A stretch of DNA of 64,000 nt from JAENVU01 sp046598395 (lineage in GTDB: Bacteria > Actinomycetota > Acidimicrobiia > IMCC26256 > JAENVU01). The DNA lies in contig JBKJIQ010000009.1 of assembly GCA_046598395.1 (NCBI GenBank), forward strand, positions 269,998 to 333,997, in the 5' to 3' direction. The position numbers and the translations under genes were made by a program. Below the pieces are notes generated by a model. It saw only the letters and a list, made by a program, of their open reading frames with translations, was not told where the DNA came from and did not search any database. Positions 34,343 through 42,282 of this stretch are shown in pieces. The number at the start of each line of letters is the position of its first letter. Within the stretch, counting starts at the first letter, position 1.

Positions 34343-36646
34343 CTACTTGGAGGTCATGACCCACACGCCATTCCAATCGGCGGGGGGATCCGCCGCGAGT
34401 GCACGACAACGCTCGACGTAGGTACGCGAGAGTGCATCGGCCGGGTTGGCGCGCAGCACTTCACCGAAGGCGTCGATCGCCGGTTTCCAATCGCCGCGCC
34501 GGTACTTCTCGATGCCGTCGCGGAAGTAGTTGACCGCGTCCATGAGATTCGGGAACGTTTCGGCGCTGTGGTAGTCGAGCACTTCGTACACCGCCACCGG
34601 TTCGGTCTTGCCCTTGACCACGACATGATCGACCTCACGGGTGCGGTACACGCCCTTCAGGCGGCGAAAGGTGTGCTCGCTGATGAGGATTCGCGCGCTG
34701 TATTGCTTACACGCGCTTTCAAGACGCGATGCGAGGTTCACACCGTCGCCGATCATCGTAAAGTCCATGCGCTTGGGGCTCCCGATGTTGCCCGCTACGA
34801 CCATGCCCGTGTTCAGCCCAATGCCCATGTCGAGAGGCTGGCGCCCATCCTGCGCGCGGCTCTGGTTCCACTCGAACAAGGATGAGATCATCGCGATGGC
34901 CGCCTGCACACCGCGGTCCACATCGTCGCCGCGCGCGACCGGGAGGCCGAACGCCGCCATGATCGCGTCGCCGATGAACTTGTCGAGCATGCCCCCGTGC
35001 GCCTGAATGCAATCGACCATGATCGTGAAGTAGTCATTCAAGAGCGAGACCGTCGCCTGTGGCCCAAGTTCCTCGGCCAGTGTGGTGAAGCTACGAATGT
35101 CGGAGAACAACACGGTGGCTTCGACGCTCTTGCCCCCGAGGATCTCCTGATCCCGACGTACCAACTGGTCCGCAAGTGCGGGATCCATGTAGCGGGCCAT
35201 CGTGGCACGCACGCGTTTCTCGCCGCTGATGTCTTCCATCACGATCATCGTGCCGAGATGGCCTCCGTCGCCACCCACCAGCGGCAGCACCGTCACGTTC
35301 ACGGAGACGCGGTCGCGGTCATCGTCGGTGTCGGCGTCCGTAACTCGAGCCAGGTCGACATCCATCGCGAGTTCCGGGCTACTGACCTCGCCATCAGCGA
35401 CTCGCGCCACCATGGCACCGATGATTGCGTCGGCATCGCCGAAGATCTCCGAGCATGACCGGCCGACCAGCGCCTCCGGATCAGCACCGAGGATACGGGC
35501 GCCGCCGTCATTGCAGGTTGCTACAACGCCGCTCTTGTCGACGGTCACGACGCCATTCGACATGCTGGAAAGCATGGCCTCGCTGTAGTTGCGCATGTTC
35601 TGCACGTCGTCGAACAGCTTTGCGTTCTGCAACGCGATGGACACCTGCGCGGTGAACGCCTTGAGTCTCTGTTCGTCCTCCGCTGTAAACGGGCCCCCGC
35701 GCCGGTTCAGCACCTGGGTCACGCCGATCGTCTGACCGTCGTTGCTCATCACCGGGACGCAGAGAATCGAACGGGTGAAGAAGCCAGTCCGCCGATCGAG
35801 TTCCGGGTTGAATCGCAGGTCGGCGTAGGCATGCGCGATGTTGATGCTCTTGCCCGTAGTGAACACGGTTCCCGCGATTCCAGCCGACTCCGGGAACCGG
35901 ATTTCGCCCACCGAATCACCCTCGGCAACTCGTGCGAAGAGCTCGTGCGTGCGCTCATCACGCAAGAACAAGGTCGAACGTTCGGCGTGCAGCATCCGGG
36001 TCGCCTCGGCCATCACGCGTTGCAGCAGCGCGTCAAGATCAAGCTCGGCGGTGATATCGGAGACGAGTCGGAGAAACTCCATCTCCTCGGCTCCACGCCG
36101 ATCGACGTCCTCAAGGTGCCGGGTGCTGACGAGAGCTGCCGACGCCTGATTCGTCATCGCTTCCAGGAGTGCGAGGTCCTCGGCGACGAAGTCGCCCGAT
36201 CGCTTGTTCAGGACCTGCGCCACCCCGATCACCACACCCCTGGCGGTGGTCACCGGTGCGCACACAATGTTACGCGTCGTATACCCCGTCTGTTCGTCGA
36301 TGTCCCGGTTGAACTGGCCATCTGCATACGCGTCGTTGATGATCAACGACTTGCGGCTGGTGAACACCCGTCCGGCAATCCCGACGTCGTTGAGAAAACG
36401 GATCTCGAGCGTCCGATCGGCTTCCACGACGCGCGAGTACAACTCGCCCGTCGCAGGATCGTTCAAGAACAAGGTCCCCCGGTCAGCATCGGTCTCGCGC
36501 ACGGTCAGGTCGACGAGCGCGGCGAGTACTTCATCGAGCGTCTCCATCGCCGAGACGGTCTGAGAAACATGAAGGAGGGTCTCGACCAGCTGCAGACGCT
36601 TCGCCTGCTGGGTGATAGCGGCACCGCTCGACGCGTCAGCCGGCAT
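34343..36646 (-). CDS. GAF-GAF-PAS class III adenylate cyclase with C-terminal TPR
   Basis: A 767-residue soluble signalling enzyme. Two GAF domains (around residues 20-175 and 195-350), a PAS domain (~360-480), then a class III cyclase domain (~510-690): metal Asp in VLFSDIRSFT and IGDAIMAAF, adenine-selecting Lys/Asp in KRMDFTMIGDG, transition-state Asn/Arg in NLASRLE. A short TPR (FRDGIEKYRRGDWKPAIDAF) ends the protein. Residue choice predicts ATP, hence cAMP, which would feed the Pat-like acetyltransferase. The start overlaps the upstream coiled-coil gene by 11 bp. Confidence 0.9.
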   Translation of the reverse strand: MPADASSGAAITQQAKRLQLVETLLHVSQTVSAMETLDEVLAALVDLTVRETDADRGTLFLNDPATGELYSRVVEADRTLEIRFLNDVGIAGRVFTSRKSLIINDAYADGQFNRDIDEQTGYTTRNIVCAPVTTARGVVIGVAQVLNKRSGDFVAEDLALLEAMTNQASAALVSTRHLEDVDRRGAEEMEFLRLVSDITAELDLDALLQRVMAEATRMLHAERSTLFLRDERTHELFARVAEGDSVGEIRFPESAGIAGTVFTTGKSINIAHAYADLRFNPELDRRTGFFTRSILCVPVMSNDGQTIGVTQVLNRRGGPFTAEDEQRLKAFTAQVSIALQNAKLFDDVQNMRNYSEAMLSSMSNGVVTVDKSGVVATCNDGGARILGADPEALVGRSCSEIFGDADAIIGAMVARVADGEVSSPELAMDVDLARVTDADTDDDRDRVSVNVTVLPLVGGDGGHLGTMIVMEDISGEKRVRATMARYMDPALADQLVRRDQEILGGKSVEATVLFSDIRSFTTLAEELGPQATVSLLNDYFTIMVDCIQAHGGMLDKFIGDAIMAAFGLPVARGDDVDRGVQAAIAMISSLFEWNQSRAQDGRQPLDMGIGLNTGMVVAGNIGSPKRMDFTMIGDGVNLASRLESACKQYSARILISEHTFRRLKGVYRTREVDHVVVKGKTEPVAVYEVLDYHSAETFPNLMDAVNYFRDGIEKYRRGDWKPAIDAFGEVLRANPADALSRTYVERCRALAADPPADWNGVWVMTSK

Positions 36647-37070
36647 CTGACATCTCCAGACGGGAGCGCAGCGCCGCGATCATTTCATGAAGCTGTTGGC
36701 GTTCGGCACGAAACGCTCGCTCGCCCGCTTCGCGCTGCGCGGTCGTGTCCTCACGAGCGGTCACCAGAGCAAGCCGCAGCGCCTCCACCGTTGCCTTCAA
36801 CTGCGCCACCTCGTCCGCCGACTGCACGAGCGCCGCCTGCACCGCGGCGTTCCGGACGACGACTTCCTGCTCGAGCCCCACGCGCATCGCATCGATGCTG
36901 GCCCGGGCTTGCTCGCCAATTGCTTCTTGCTGAACAACCGCGCGTTGGCGTTCGGCAAGGAGCCGCGCCGCCCCATCCTCGAGTTCGGCGCGTAACACGT
37001 CGATCATTTCGCGCAATTGACGTATCTCGGCCGGTGCATTCCCAAGATCATTGTCGGGTCCCGAAATCAT
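36636..37070 (-). CDS. coiled-coil protein upstream of adenylate cyclase
   Basis: A 144-residue protein almost entirely heptad-like (IRQLREMIDVLRAELEDG, VEALRLALVTAREDT, QQLHEMIAALRSRLEM), with no membrane segment. Its stop lies 11 bp inside the cyclase coding region, so the two are cotranscribed and probably coupled. It could dimerise with or scaffold the cyclase. No known family. Confidence 0.7.
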   Translation of the reverse strand: MISGPDNDLGNAPAEIRQLREMIDVLRAELEDGAARLLAERQRAVVQQEAIGEQARASIDAMRVGLEQEVVVRNAAVQAALVQSADEVAQLKATVEALRLALVTAREDTTAQREAGERAFRAERQQLHEMIAALRSRLEMSDAG

Positions 37071-37236
37071 CGACTGCCTCGCCTAGCACCGGTTCTGCCG
37101 GGGCGTATGTTCGCCGCGTGGCCGAAACGGCGCAACCTAACCGGCGCAGCGTGGGCAGTGGGGGCGCAAGAGGCGACGCGGCGGTAGTCGATGGCGTGCG
37201 CGCATGCTTGGCCGCACCGAAGAGCCCGAGACGCAG

Positions 37237-37326
37237 ATGAGCGACCCAGAGAATCGCGATGCCGAGTTCGCCGCCACCCAAGGTGGCTGGCGTCCCGCGC
37301 TTGACATACGAAGACAGACTCGCTAA
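37237..37326 (+). pseudogene. duplicated 5' end of an LtrA-like gene
   Basis: A 29-codon ORF beginning MSDPENRDAEF. About 36 of 41 bases around its start equal those around the start of the LtrA-like gene at 47523 (MSDPQNLDVEF). After GAGTTCG similarity ends and a stop follows. It is a short paralogous scar just before the riboswitch. Confidence 0.5.
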
Positions 37327-37330
37327 TCTC

Positions 37331-37442
37331 CCTTCATCTGAAGGGGAGTACCCCAACTCTGGTGGTGTCGTCATCACGGCTCGGGAAATCTCGATCCCGG
37401 CACCACCGCCCGATTCGGGCGGGAGAGACCTTCGGCCGACCA
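37331..37442 (+). ncRNA. yybP-ykoY (manganese) riboswitch candidate
   Basis: P1 is CTGAAGG (37338-37344) with CCTTCGG (37429-37435). The 5' internal loop reads GGGGAGTA and the 3' loop GAGACC, the two most conserved boxes of the Mn2+-sensing yybP-ykoY class, and TCGTCA is also present. A long helix forms from GGTGGTG (37361-37367) with CACCACC (37401-37407), and CCGCCCG/CGGGCGG makes a hairpin just before the GAGACC box. It lies 20-130 nt before the start of the zinc-ribbon gene on the same strand, as expected for a 5'-UTR control element. Confidence 0.72.
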
Positions 37443-37462
37443 CGTTCGAGCCGGAGGTTCCC

Positions 37463-37720
37463 ATGAAGTGTCCCATCGATTCCGTCGATCTCCTCATGTC
37501 CGATCGGCAGGGCATCGAGATCGACTACTGCCCTACCTGTCGCGGTGTGTGGCTCGATCGCGGCGAGCTCGACAAGATCATCGAGCGCGACGCGAGCGAC
37601 GCCGCAGGTGGTCACGACGACCGAAACGACAACGATCATCCGAGACGGGTATCCAGCCCCAAGGTGAAGAAGCGCAAGCGAGAGGGGTTCCTCGGCGAGC
37701 TCTTCGAGTTCGGAGCCTGA
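37463..37720 (+). CDS. TFIIB-type zinc-ribbon protein
   Basis: An 85-residue protein starting at ATG 37463 (GGAGG upstream). Residues 1-40 form a zf-TFIIB domain: MKCPIDSVDLL, then DYCPTCRGVWLDRGELDKII; the Cys set binds Zn. The tail is charged (VKKRKREGFLGELFEF). Family members are widespread and uncharacterised. It follows the candidate Mn riboswitch and is 2 nt from the PGPGW membrane protein gene, so both are probably controlled by it. Confidence 0.85.
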   Translation: MKCPIDSVDLLMSDRQGIEIDYCPTCRGVWLDRGELDKIIERDASDAAGGHDDRNDNDHPRRVSSPKVKKRKREGFLGELFEFGA

Positions 37721-37722
37721 CG

Positions 37723-38106
37723 ATGCAACCTGTTGCGAAGCCCTCGCTCGAGGCTCGCATCACCGATGCGGCCATCGAGGCAGAACGCGCAACCGGTGAG
37801 CGCGAGGAAACCGTCTCCGAGGCGCGCGCCCGGGTCGCGGTCCGGCTGCTACGAATGGGGGCCGGCTCGGCGCTCCTCGGCGTCGGCGTCATAATGCTGG
37901 TGCTGCCCGGCCCCGGTTGGCTGATGATTGCGCTCGGTCTCGGCATCCTCGCCCGCGACGTAGCGTGGGCCGAGCGGGCACTCGAACGAGTACGCCGGCG
38001 ACTGCCGACCGACAGCGAAGGCAAGCTCAGCCGAGCCACGATCGCCACCATGATCCTGATCGCGCTCACCACCACCGCAGCCACGCTCTGGTGGACTACC
38101 CGGTAA
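37723..38106 (+). CDS. PGPGW-motif membrane protein (TIGR02611-like)
   Basis: A 127-residue protein with two hydrophobic helices flanking the signature LPGPGWLMIALGLGILA, plus a third at the C-terminus (IATMILIALTTTAATLWW). Actinobacterial family of unknown function. Second gene after the riboswitch; if the riboswitch is real this protein is a candidate in Mn2+ handling. Confidence 0.85.
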   Translation: MQPVAKPSLEARITDAAIEAERATGEREETVSEARARVAVRLLRMGAGSALLGVGVIMLVLPGPGWLMIALGLGILARDVAWAERALERVRRRLPTDSEGKLSRATIATMILIALTTTAATLWWTTR

Positions 38107-38257
38107 CCACCGCCCGCTCCTCACTCTTCTCGGTATCGATCCGAGCGATTGTCAGGCGTCGGGCCGCACCACGATCTCCACTCGTATTTCGACCGTCGGT
38201 TCGACCTCGAGCATGAATCTTCAGGGGTTCCATCCCGTCATCACGAACATCGACCCC

Positions 38258-39832
38258 TCACACGGGCGGCTCGGCGTCGGCCAACTCGCGGAGCTTGTTC
38301 TTCAGGAGCTTGTCGAGCGTGCCCGTGGGGAACTCGTCCACCACGTAGACCGCGCGCGGCACCTTGAAGTCGGCGAGCGATTGCTTGCAGGTGTCGATGA
38401 CGGTGGCTTCGAGCACTGCGTGCTCCGGCGCGCCGGGGTTGGTGATCACGAACGCGACCACCACCTGGTCGAGGAAGTCGTGGTGCTTGCCCACCACCGC
38501 AACCTGGGCAACACCCGGGACCGTCGCGACCATCTCCTCCACCTCACGAGCGGAGACGTTCTCGCCACCGACCTTCAGCAGGTCTTTGTCGCGCTCTTGG
38601 TAGAAGACGTTGCCGGACTCGCCGAGCTTCACGATGTCGCCGGTCTTGAACCAGCCGTCCGCGAATGCGGCCGCGTTCGCTTCCGGGTTGTCGAAGTACT
38701 CGAGGAACATCTGGATGCCCGGCGTCCCGCGGAGCCAGAGTTCCCCCGGCTCGTCGACCGCGCAAACCTTCCCGGTGTCCTGGTCGACCACGAGCATCTC
38801 GTAGCCCGGCGACACGTGACCCATCGACCGGTTCGGTAGCTGCTCACGTGGGCGGCCGGTGATCGCGTGCGTGACCGTCTCGGTCATCCCGAACGCGGCG
38901 ATGACCTCGATGCCGAGCAACTCGTCGAGCTCGGGCATCACCAGACCGAACACCCCGATGCGCAGCGTGTGCTCGGCCGGCTTGTCCGGACTCATGATCG
39001 TGGGAATCGCGAACGGCATCAGCGAAATGTGAGTGATTTCGTGGCGGACGATGACGTCCCAGAACCGACTCGTGGACCACTTCGGCATGAGGACGGCGGT
39101 CGCGCCTGCACCGAGCACCGAGAACAGCGACCAGCTCTGCGCGTTCACGTGGAAGAACGGCAGGTAGATGAGGTAGCGGTCGTCGGGTCCGAGCCCGATG
39201 TTGCGCGACCCCAGCCGGCTGGCCCAAATCGCGTTCGCGTGCGTGTGCACCACGGCCTTCGGGCGGTTCGTGGTTCCCGAGGTGAACATGATCCCGAACG
39301 GCAGCATCGGCTCCGCGACGCGACCGGTCCACGCCGCGGGCTCCGCCGCGAACAAATCGTCGAAGTGAGCCGTGGCACCGCCGACGAGCTCGCCGCCAGT
39401 GACCGCAATCCATCGGAGCGCGGGCGCGGCTTCGGCCACCATCGCCGCGAACTGCGGTTGGGTAATCGCGGCCACGCACTGCGCCTTGCTGGCGAAGTAT
39501 TCGATCTCGCTCGTCACCGACTTGGTATTCGTCGTGACCGCGACCGCGCCGAGGGTGGCGCAGGCCAGGAACGCGATCACCATCTCCGGGCAGTTCTCGG
39601 AATGGATGAGCACCTTGTCGCCCCGGACGATGCCGCGTTCACCGAGGCCGGCCGCGAGGCGGTACACGTCGTCACGGAGCTGCGCGTACGTCCAGCTACG
39701 TCCATCTCCTTCGACGGGATCCCAGACCAGCGCCGGGTGGTCGGGGCGGCGGTCGGCCCAATGCCCGAGCAGGGTCGGGATGTCCTGGCCGTGCATCTGG
39801 TATTCGACGATGTGTTCTCTGGTGGCGTCCAT
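38258..39832 (-). CDS. AMP-dependent acyl-CoA synthetase/ligase
   Basis: A 524-residue ANL-superfamily enzyme starting at ATG 39832. The phosphate loop reads MFTSGTTNRPKAVVH, the acyl-site segment AFGMTETVTHA, the hinge GWFKTGDIVKL and YQERDKDLLKVGGENVSAREVE, and the catalytic Lys is in GTLDKLLKNKLRE. It activates a carboxylic acid to its CoA thioester (cyclohexanecarboxylate/crotonobetaine-CoA-ligase-like group). The C-terminal Lys is the kind of residue that Pat-type acetyltransferases modify. Confidence 0.9.
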   Translation of the reverse strand: MDATREHIVEYQMHGQDIPTLLGHWADRRPDHPALVWDPVEGDGRSWTYAQLRDDVYRLAAGLGERGIVRGDKVLIHSENCPEMVIAFLACATLGAVAVTTNTKSVTSEIEYFASKAQCVAAITQPQFAAMVAEAAPALRWIAVTGGELVGGATAHFDDLFAAEPAAWTGRVAEPMLPFGIMFTSGTTNRPKAVVHTHANAIWASRLGSRNIGLGPDDRYLIYLPFFHVNAQSWSLFSVLGAGATAVLMPKWSTSRFWDVIVRHEITHISLMPFAIPTIMSPDKPAEHTLRIGVFGLVMPELDELLGIEVIAAFGMTETVTHAITGRPREQLPNRSMGHVSPGYEMLVVDQDTGKVCAVDEPGELWLRGTPGIQMFLEYFDNPEANAAAFADGWFKTGDIVKLGESGNVFYQERDKDLLKVGGENVSAREVEEMVATVPGVAQVAVVGKHHDFLDQVVVAFVITNPGAPEHAVLEATVIDTCKQSLADFKVPRAVYVVDEFPTGTLDKLLKNKLRELADAEPPV

Positions 39833-39927
39833 CACCGGGCATGGTGGCCGATGGGGCCGGGCACTGTCACGCTCAGGCAATCTCGTCGCGGGCGCGCACG
39901 AGGCGAGCGCGGTAGAACACAACCTCG

Positions 39928-40428
39928 ATGGACCCCACCCAACCGGAGGAACCCGTGGACGACGAACTCCGCCAGCGCCGGCTCGCCACGCTCGATGTGC
40001 ACTTCCAATCCGAGGTCGACCACGACTGGGATACGTGCCTCAGCACCTTCAAGGACGTCCCTCGGTACGAGATCGTGCCGACTGGCCAGATCCACGAGGG
40101 GGTCGAGGCCGTCCTCGCGTATCACAAGGGACAGCGCCGAGCGTTCCCCGATCAGCGGCACGAGCACGTGCGTATCCACGTGGCCGACGACGAAACCGTG
40201 ATCACCGAGTTCGACCTGCTCGGCACGAACACCGGCGAGTTCATGGGTGGCGCACCCACCGGCCAGGCATTCCGCGTTCCGGTCGTGGCGGTCTTCAGCT
40301 TCGACGATGACAAGGTGACGAACGAACGCGTGTACCTCGACCTCGCGAGCCTGTTGCGTCAGGTCGGGCGCGTCGATCTGTTGGCGGTGATCGGAACCGT
40401 TGGGTTCGCCGCCACCGAGATGCGTTGA
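39928..40428 (+). CDS. SnoaL/NTF2-like protein
   Basis: A 166-residue cone-shaped alpha+beta barrel: HFQSEVDHDWDTCLSTFKDVPRYEI and the SnoaL-type FMGGAPTGQAFRVPVVAVFSFDDDKVTNERVYLD block (ester cyclase or hydroxylase-like). The family includes isomerases, cyclases and carotenoid-binding proteins. It is divergent from the acyl-CoA ligase with a 95-bp shared promoter region and converges on the MaoC gene (6 bp apart). Confidence 0.8.
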   Translation: MDPTQPEEPVDDELRQRRLATLDVHFQSEVDHDWDTCLSTFKDVPRYEIVPTGQIHEGVEAVLAYHKGQRRAFPDQRHEHVRIHVADDETVITEFDLLGTNTGEFMGGAPTGQAFRVPVVAVFSFDDDKVTNERVYLDLASLLRQVGRVDLLAVIGTVGFAATEMR

Positions 40429-40434
40429 GGAGTT

Positions 40435-40917
40435 TCAGGCGTACACCATGCGAGTGACCCACTCGGCGATGAGCGCGGGCTTCTCCTCACCCTCGATCTC
40501 CACGGTGAAGTTCCTGGTCACGTCGATGGAACTGCCCTTGACCTCGACATTCGCGGTCACCGCCCGTGCCCGGATACGGGACCCGACCTTGACCGGGTTG
40601 ACGAAGCGCACGCGATTGAACCCGTAGTTGATGCCCATCAACAAGCCTTCGTACCGGGCCGGGTTCGACGGCGCACTGCTCGCACCCGCGGAGAGGTGCG
40701 TGAGCATCGACAGCGTGAGGAACCCGTGCGCGATCGTGGTGCCGAACGGCGTGTTCTTCGCCGCCTCGGGATCCACGTGGATGAACTGATGATCGTGGGT
40801 CACCTCGGCGAACTGGTCGATCTGGTCTTGGGTGACCGCAAACCACTCCCCCGTCCCTTCGTCAGTGCCGACATCGGCGAGGAACAACTGGTAGGCGCGC
40901 TCGGCTGATTCACTCAT
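40435..40917 (-). CDS. MaoC-family dehydratase (enoyl-CoA hydratase-like)
   Basis: A 160-residue hot-dog protein. The catalytic signature is FAEVTHDHQFIHVDPEAAK (D/H pair of the hydratase-2 motif) followed by FGTTIAHGFLTLSML. It hydrates trans-2-enoyl-CoA in beta-oxidation-type pathways. ATG 40917 is preceded at 7 nt by TAGTGT, a leaderless arrangement. It is divergent from an alpha/beta hydrolase at 41014. Confidence 0.9.
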   Translation of the reverse strand: MSESAERAYQLFLADVGTDEGTGEWFAVTQDQIDQFAEVTHDHQFIHVDPEAAKNTPFGTTIAHGFLTLSMLTHLSAGASSAPSNPARYEGLLMGINYGFNRVRFVNPVKVGSRIRARAVTANVEVKGSSIDVTRNFTVEIEGEEKPALIAEWVTRMVYA

Positions 40918-40924
40918 GGCCGAG

Positions 40925-40930
40925 ACACTA
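40925..40930 (-). promoter_or_regulatory. -10 box (TAGTGT) of a leaderless transcript
   Basis: On the minus strand TAGTGT ends 7 nt before ATG 40917 of the MaoC gene. The long open frame upstream of that ATG is therefore not coding. Confidence 0.45.
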
Positions 40931-41013
40931 CGCAACGCGGGCCACATAGTGAGCAACTCCGCGGCAACTGTGGGATCCCCGCACCACCAGCACCCGCCGC
41001 CGAGAATGACTCG

Positions 41014-41844
41014 ATGATCGATTGGTCCCAAGGTGAGGTGCGATCCGACGGCGCAACGCTGCGCTACTTCCGGTCCGGCGGGGACCTTCCCCCACTCGTG
41101 ATGGTGCACGGACTCACCGATCACGCGCTCTACTTCACCCGCGTTGCCGATGTACTCGCCGAACGGTGGGACGTCGTCGCCTACGACGCCCGGGGCCACG
41201 GCGCTTCATCGCGCATCACCGATGCATTCGACGAAGCGACTCGAGTCGCCGACCTCGCCGAAGTCGTCGACGCACTCGAGCTTGACCGGCCGGCGCTGGT
41301 CGGACACTCCATGGGCGGCGGCACCATCGCGCTCGCGCTCGCGACCCATCCGGACATCAGCCGCGGCGCGGTGCTCGAAGACCCGAACTGGTGGGAGCCG
41401 CCGACCGCGAAGCTCGTACGACGTCTGGAACAGCGGAAGGCGTACTTCGTCGACTGGCGCGCCTCCCTTGCCGAGCTACAACACCAGCCCCGCGCCGACG
41501 CGCTCGCGCAGCGCGTCGCGGAGGAACCCCACTGGTCGCCCATTGACGTGAGCACCTCGCTCGACGGTCGGCTCGCGGTCCAGCTCGGCGCGCTCGACCG
41601 ATTCGCCCAGGACCACAGACCCTGGCGACCACTCGTCCCCGAGTTCACCTGCCCCACGCTGCTAATCATCGGCGCAGACAACAACCCGGGGGCCGTCGTC
41701 TCGCGTGCCGATGCGGAGGAGTCTTCACGCCTCAACCCGCTCGTGCAGTGGGTGCAGATTCCCGGCGCCGGTCACCACATCAAGTACGACCGCTTCGACG
41801 CCTATCTCGGCGTCGTCATCCCGTTCCTCGATTCGCTGCGGTAG
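41014..41844 (+). CDS. alpha/beta hydrolase
   Basis: A 276-residue hydrolase with HG motif VMVHGLTDHAL, nucleophile elbow GHSMGGGT (Ser ~98), acid in LLIIGADNNPG and His in GAGHHIKYD. It is close to lactonase/esterase-type proteins often paired with CoA-ester pathways. GAGAAT lies 6 nt before the ATG, a weak leaderless-type -10. The substrate is unknown. Confidence 0.9.
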   Translation: MIDWSQGEVRSDGATLRYFRSGGDLPPLVMVHGLTDHALYFTRVADVLAERWDVVAYDARGHGASSRITDAFDEATRVADLAEVVDALELDRPALVGHSMGGGTIALALATHPDISRGAVLEDPNWWEPPTAKLVRRLEQRKAYFVDWRASLAELQHQPRADALAQRVAEEPHWSPIDVSTSLDGRLAVQLGALDRFAQDHRPWRPLVPEFTCPTLLIIGADNNPGAVVSRADAEESSRLNPLVQWVQIPGAGHHIKYDRFDAYLGVVIPFLDSLR

Positions 41845-41898
41845 CCAAGGCGAAACCAGGCCGGGCGCCCCCTCCGATTGGCAAAAGCGCGCGCCGTG

Positions 41899-42210
41899 CT
41901 ACGGCGTCACTTCGCTCACAATCGTGAAGTCGACAAACTCGGGAGCGCCTTCGAAGATCTCGGCCATCGTCGCTCGCGCGGCCGCCATGCCGTCCGCGCG
42001 GCGTGGATCGCTCTCGCGCTCGCGAGCTCGCGCCTCACTCTCGAAGACGACGAGGAAAGAGATCCGGGCCGGGTTGGCGTCATCACGCATCGCGGTCGAG
42101 CGCACCAGCCCGGAACCGGCCTGCTCAGTTTCACGCAACTGCTCGATCAGACGCGGGAGGTCGGCTTCCTTCCCCGGCTTCAGGGTCATGGTGATTAGTT
42201 GTGCCCACAT
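41899..42210 (-). CDS. ABM (antibiotic-biosynthesis-monooxygenase-like) domain protein
   Basis: A 103-residue dimeric alpha+beta barrel: MWAQLITMTLKPGKEADLPRL, ISFLVVFESEARARERES. ATG 42210 was selected because GATGGAGG sits 6 nt upstream. Relatives include small quinone-forming monooxygenases and haem-degrading enzymes. No clue to substrate; convergent with the hydrolase. Confidence 0.8.
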   Translation of the reverse strand: MWAQLITMTLKPGKEADLPRLIEQLRETEQAGSGLVRSTAMRDDANPARISFLVVFESEARARERESDPRRADGMAAARATMAEIFEGAPEFVDFTIVSEVTP

Positions 42211-42270
42211 TCGAACCTCCATCGGACCAGTGAAATCGGACCATAACCCGAGATGACCGGCGGCGCGTCC

Positions 42271-42276
42271 TAGCTT
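42271..42276 (+). promoter_or_regulatory. -10 box (TAGCTT) of a leaderless transcript
   Basis: TAGCTT ends 6 nt before GTG 42283 of the acyltransferase gene. Confidence 0.45.
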
Positions 42277-42282
42277 GACCGC

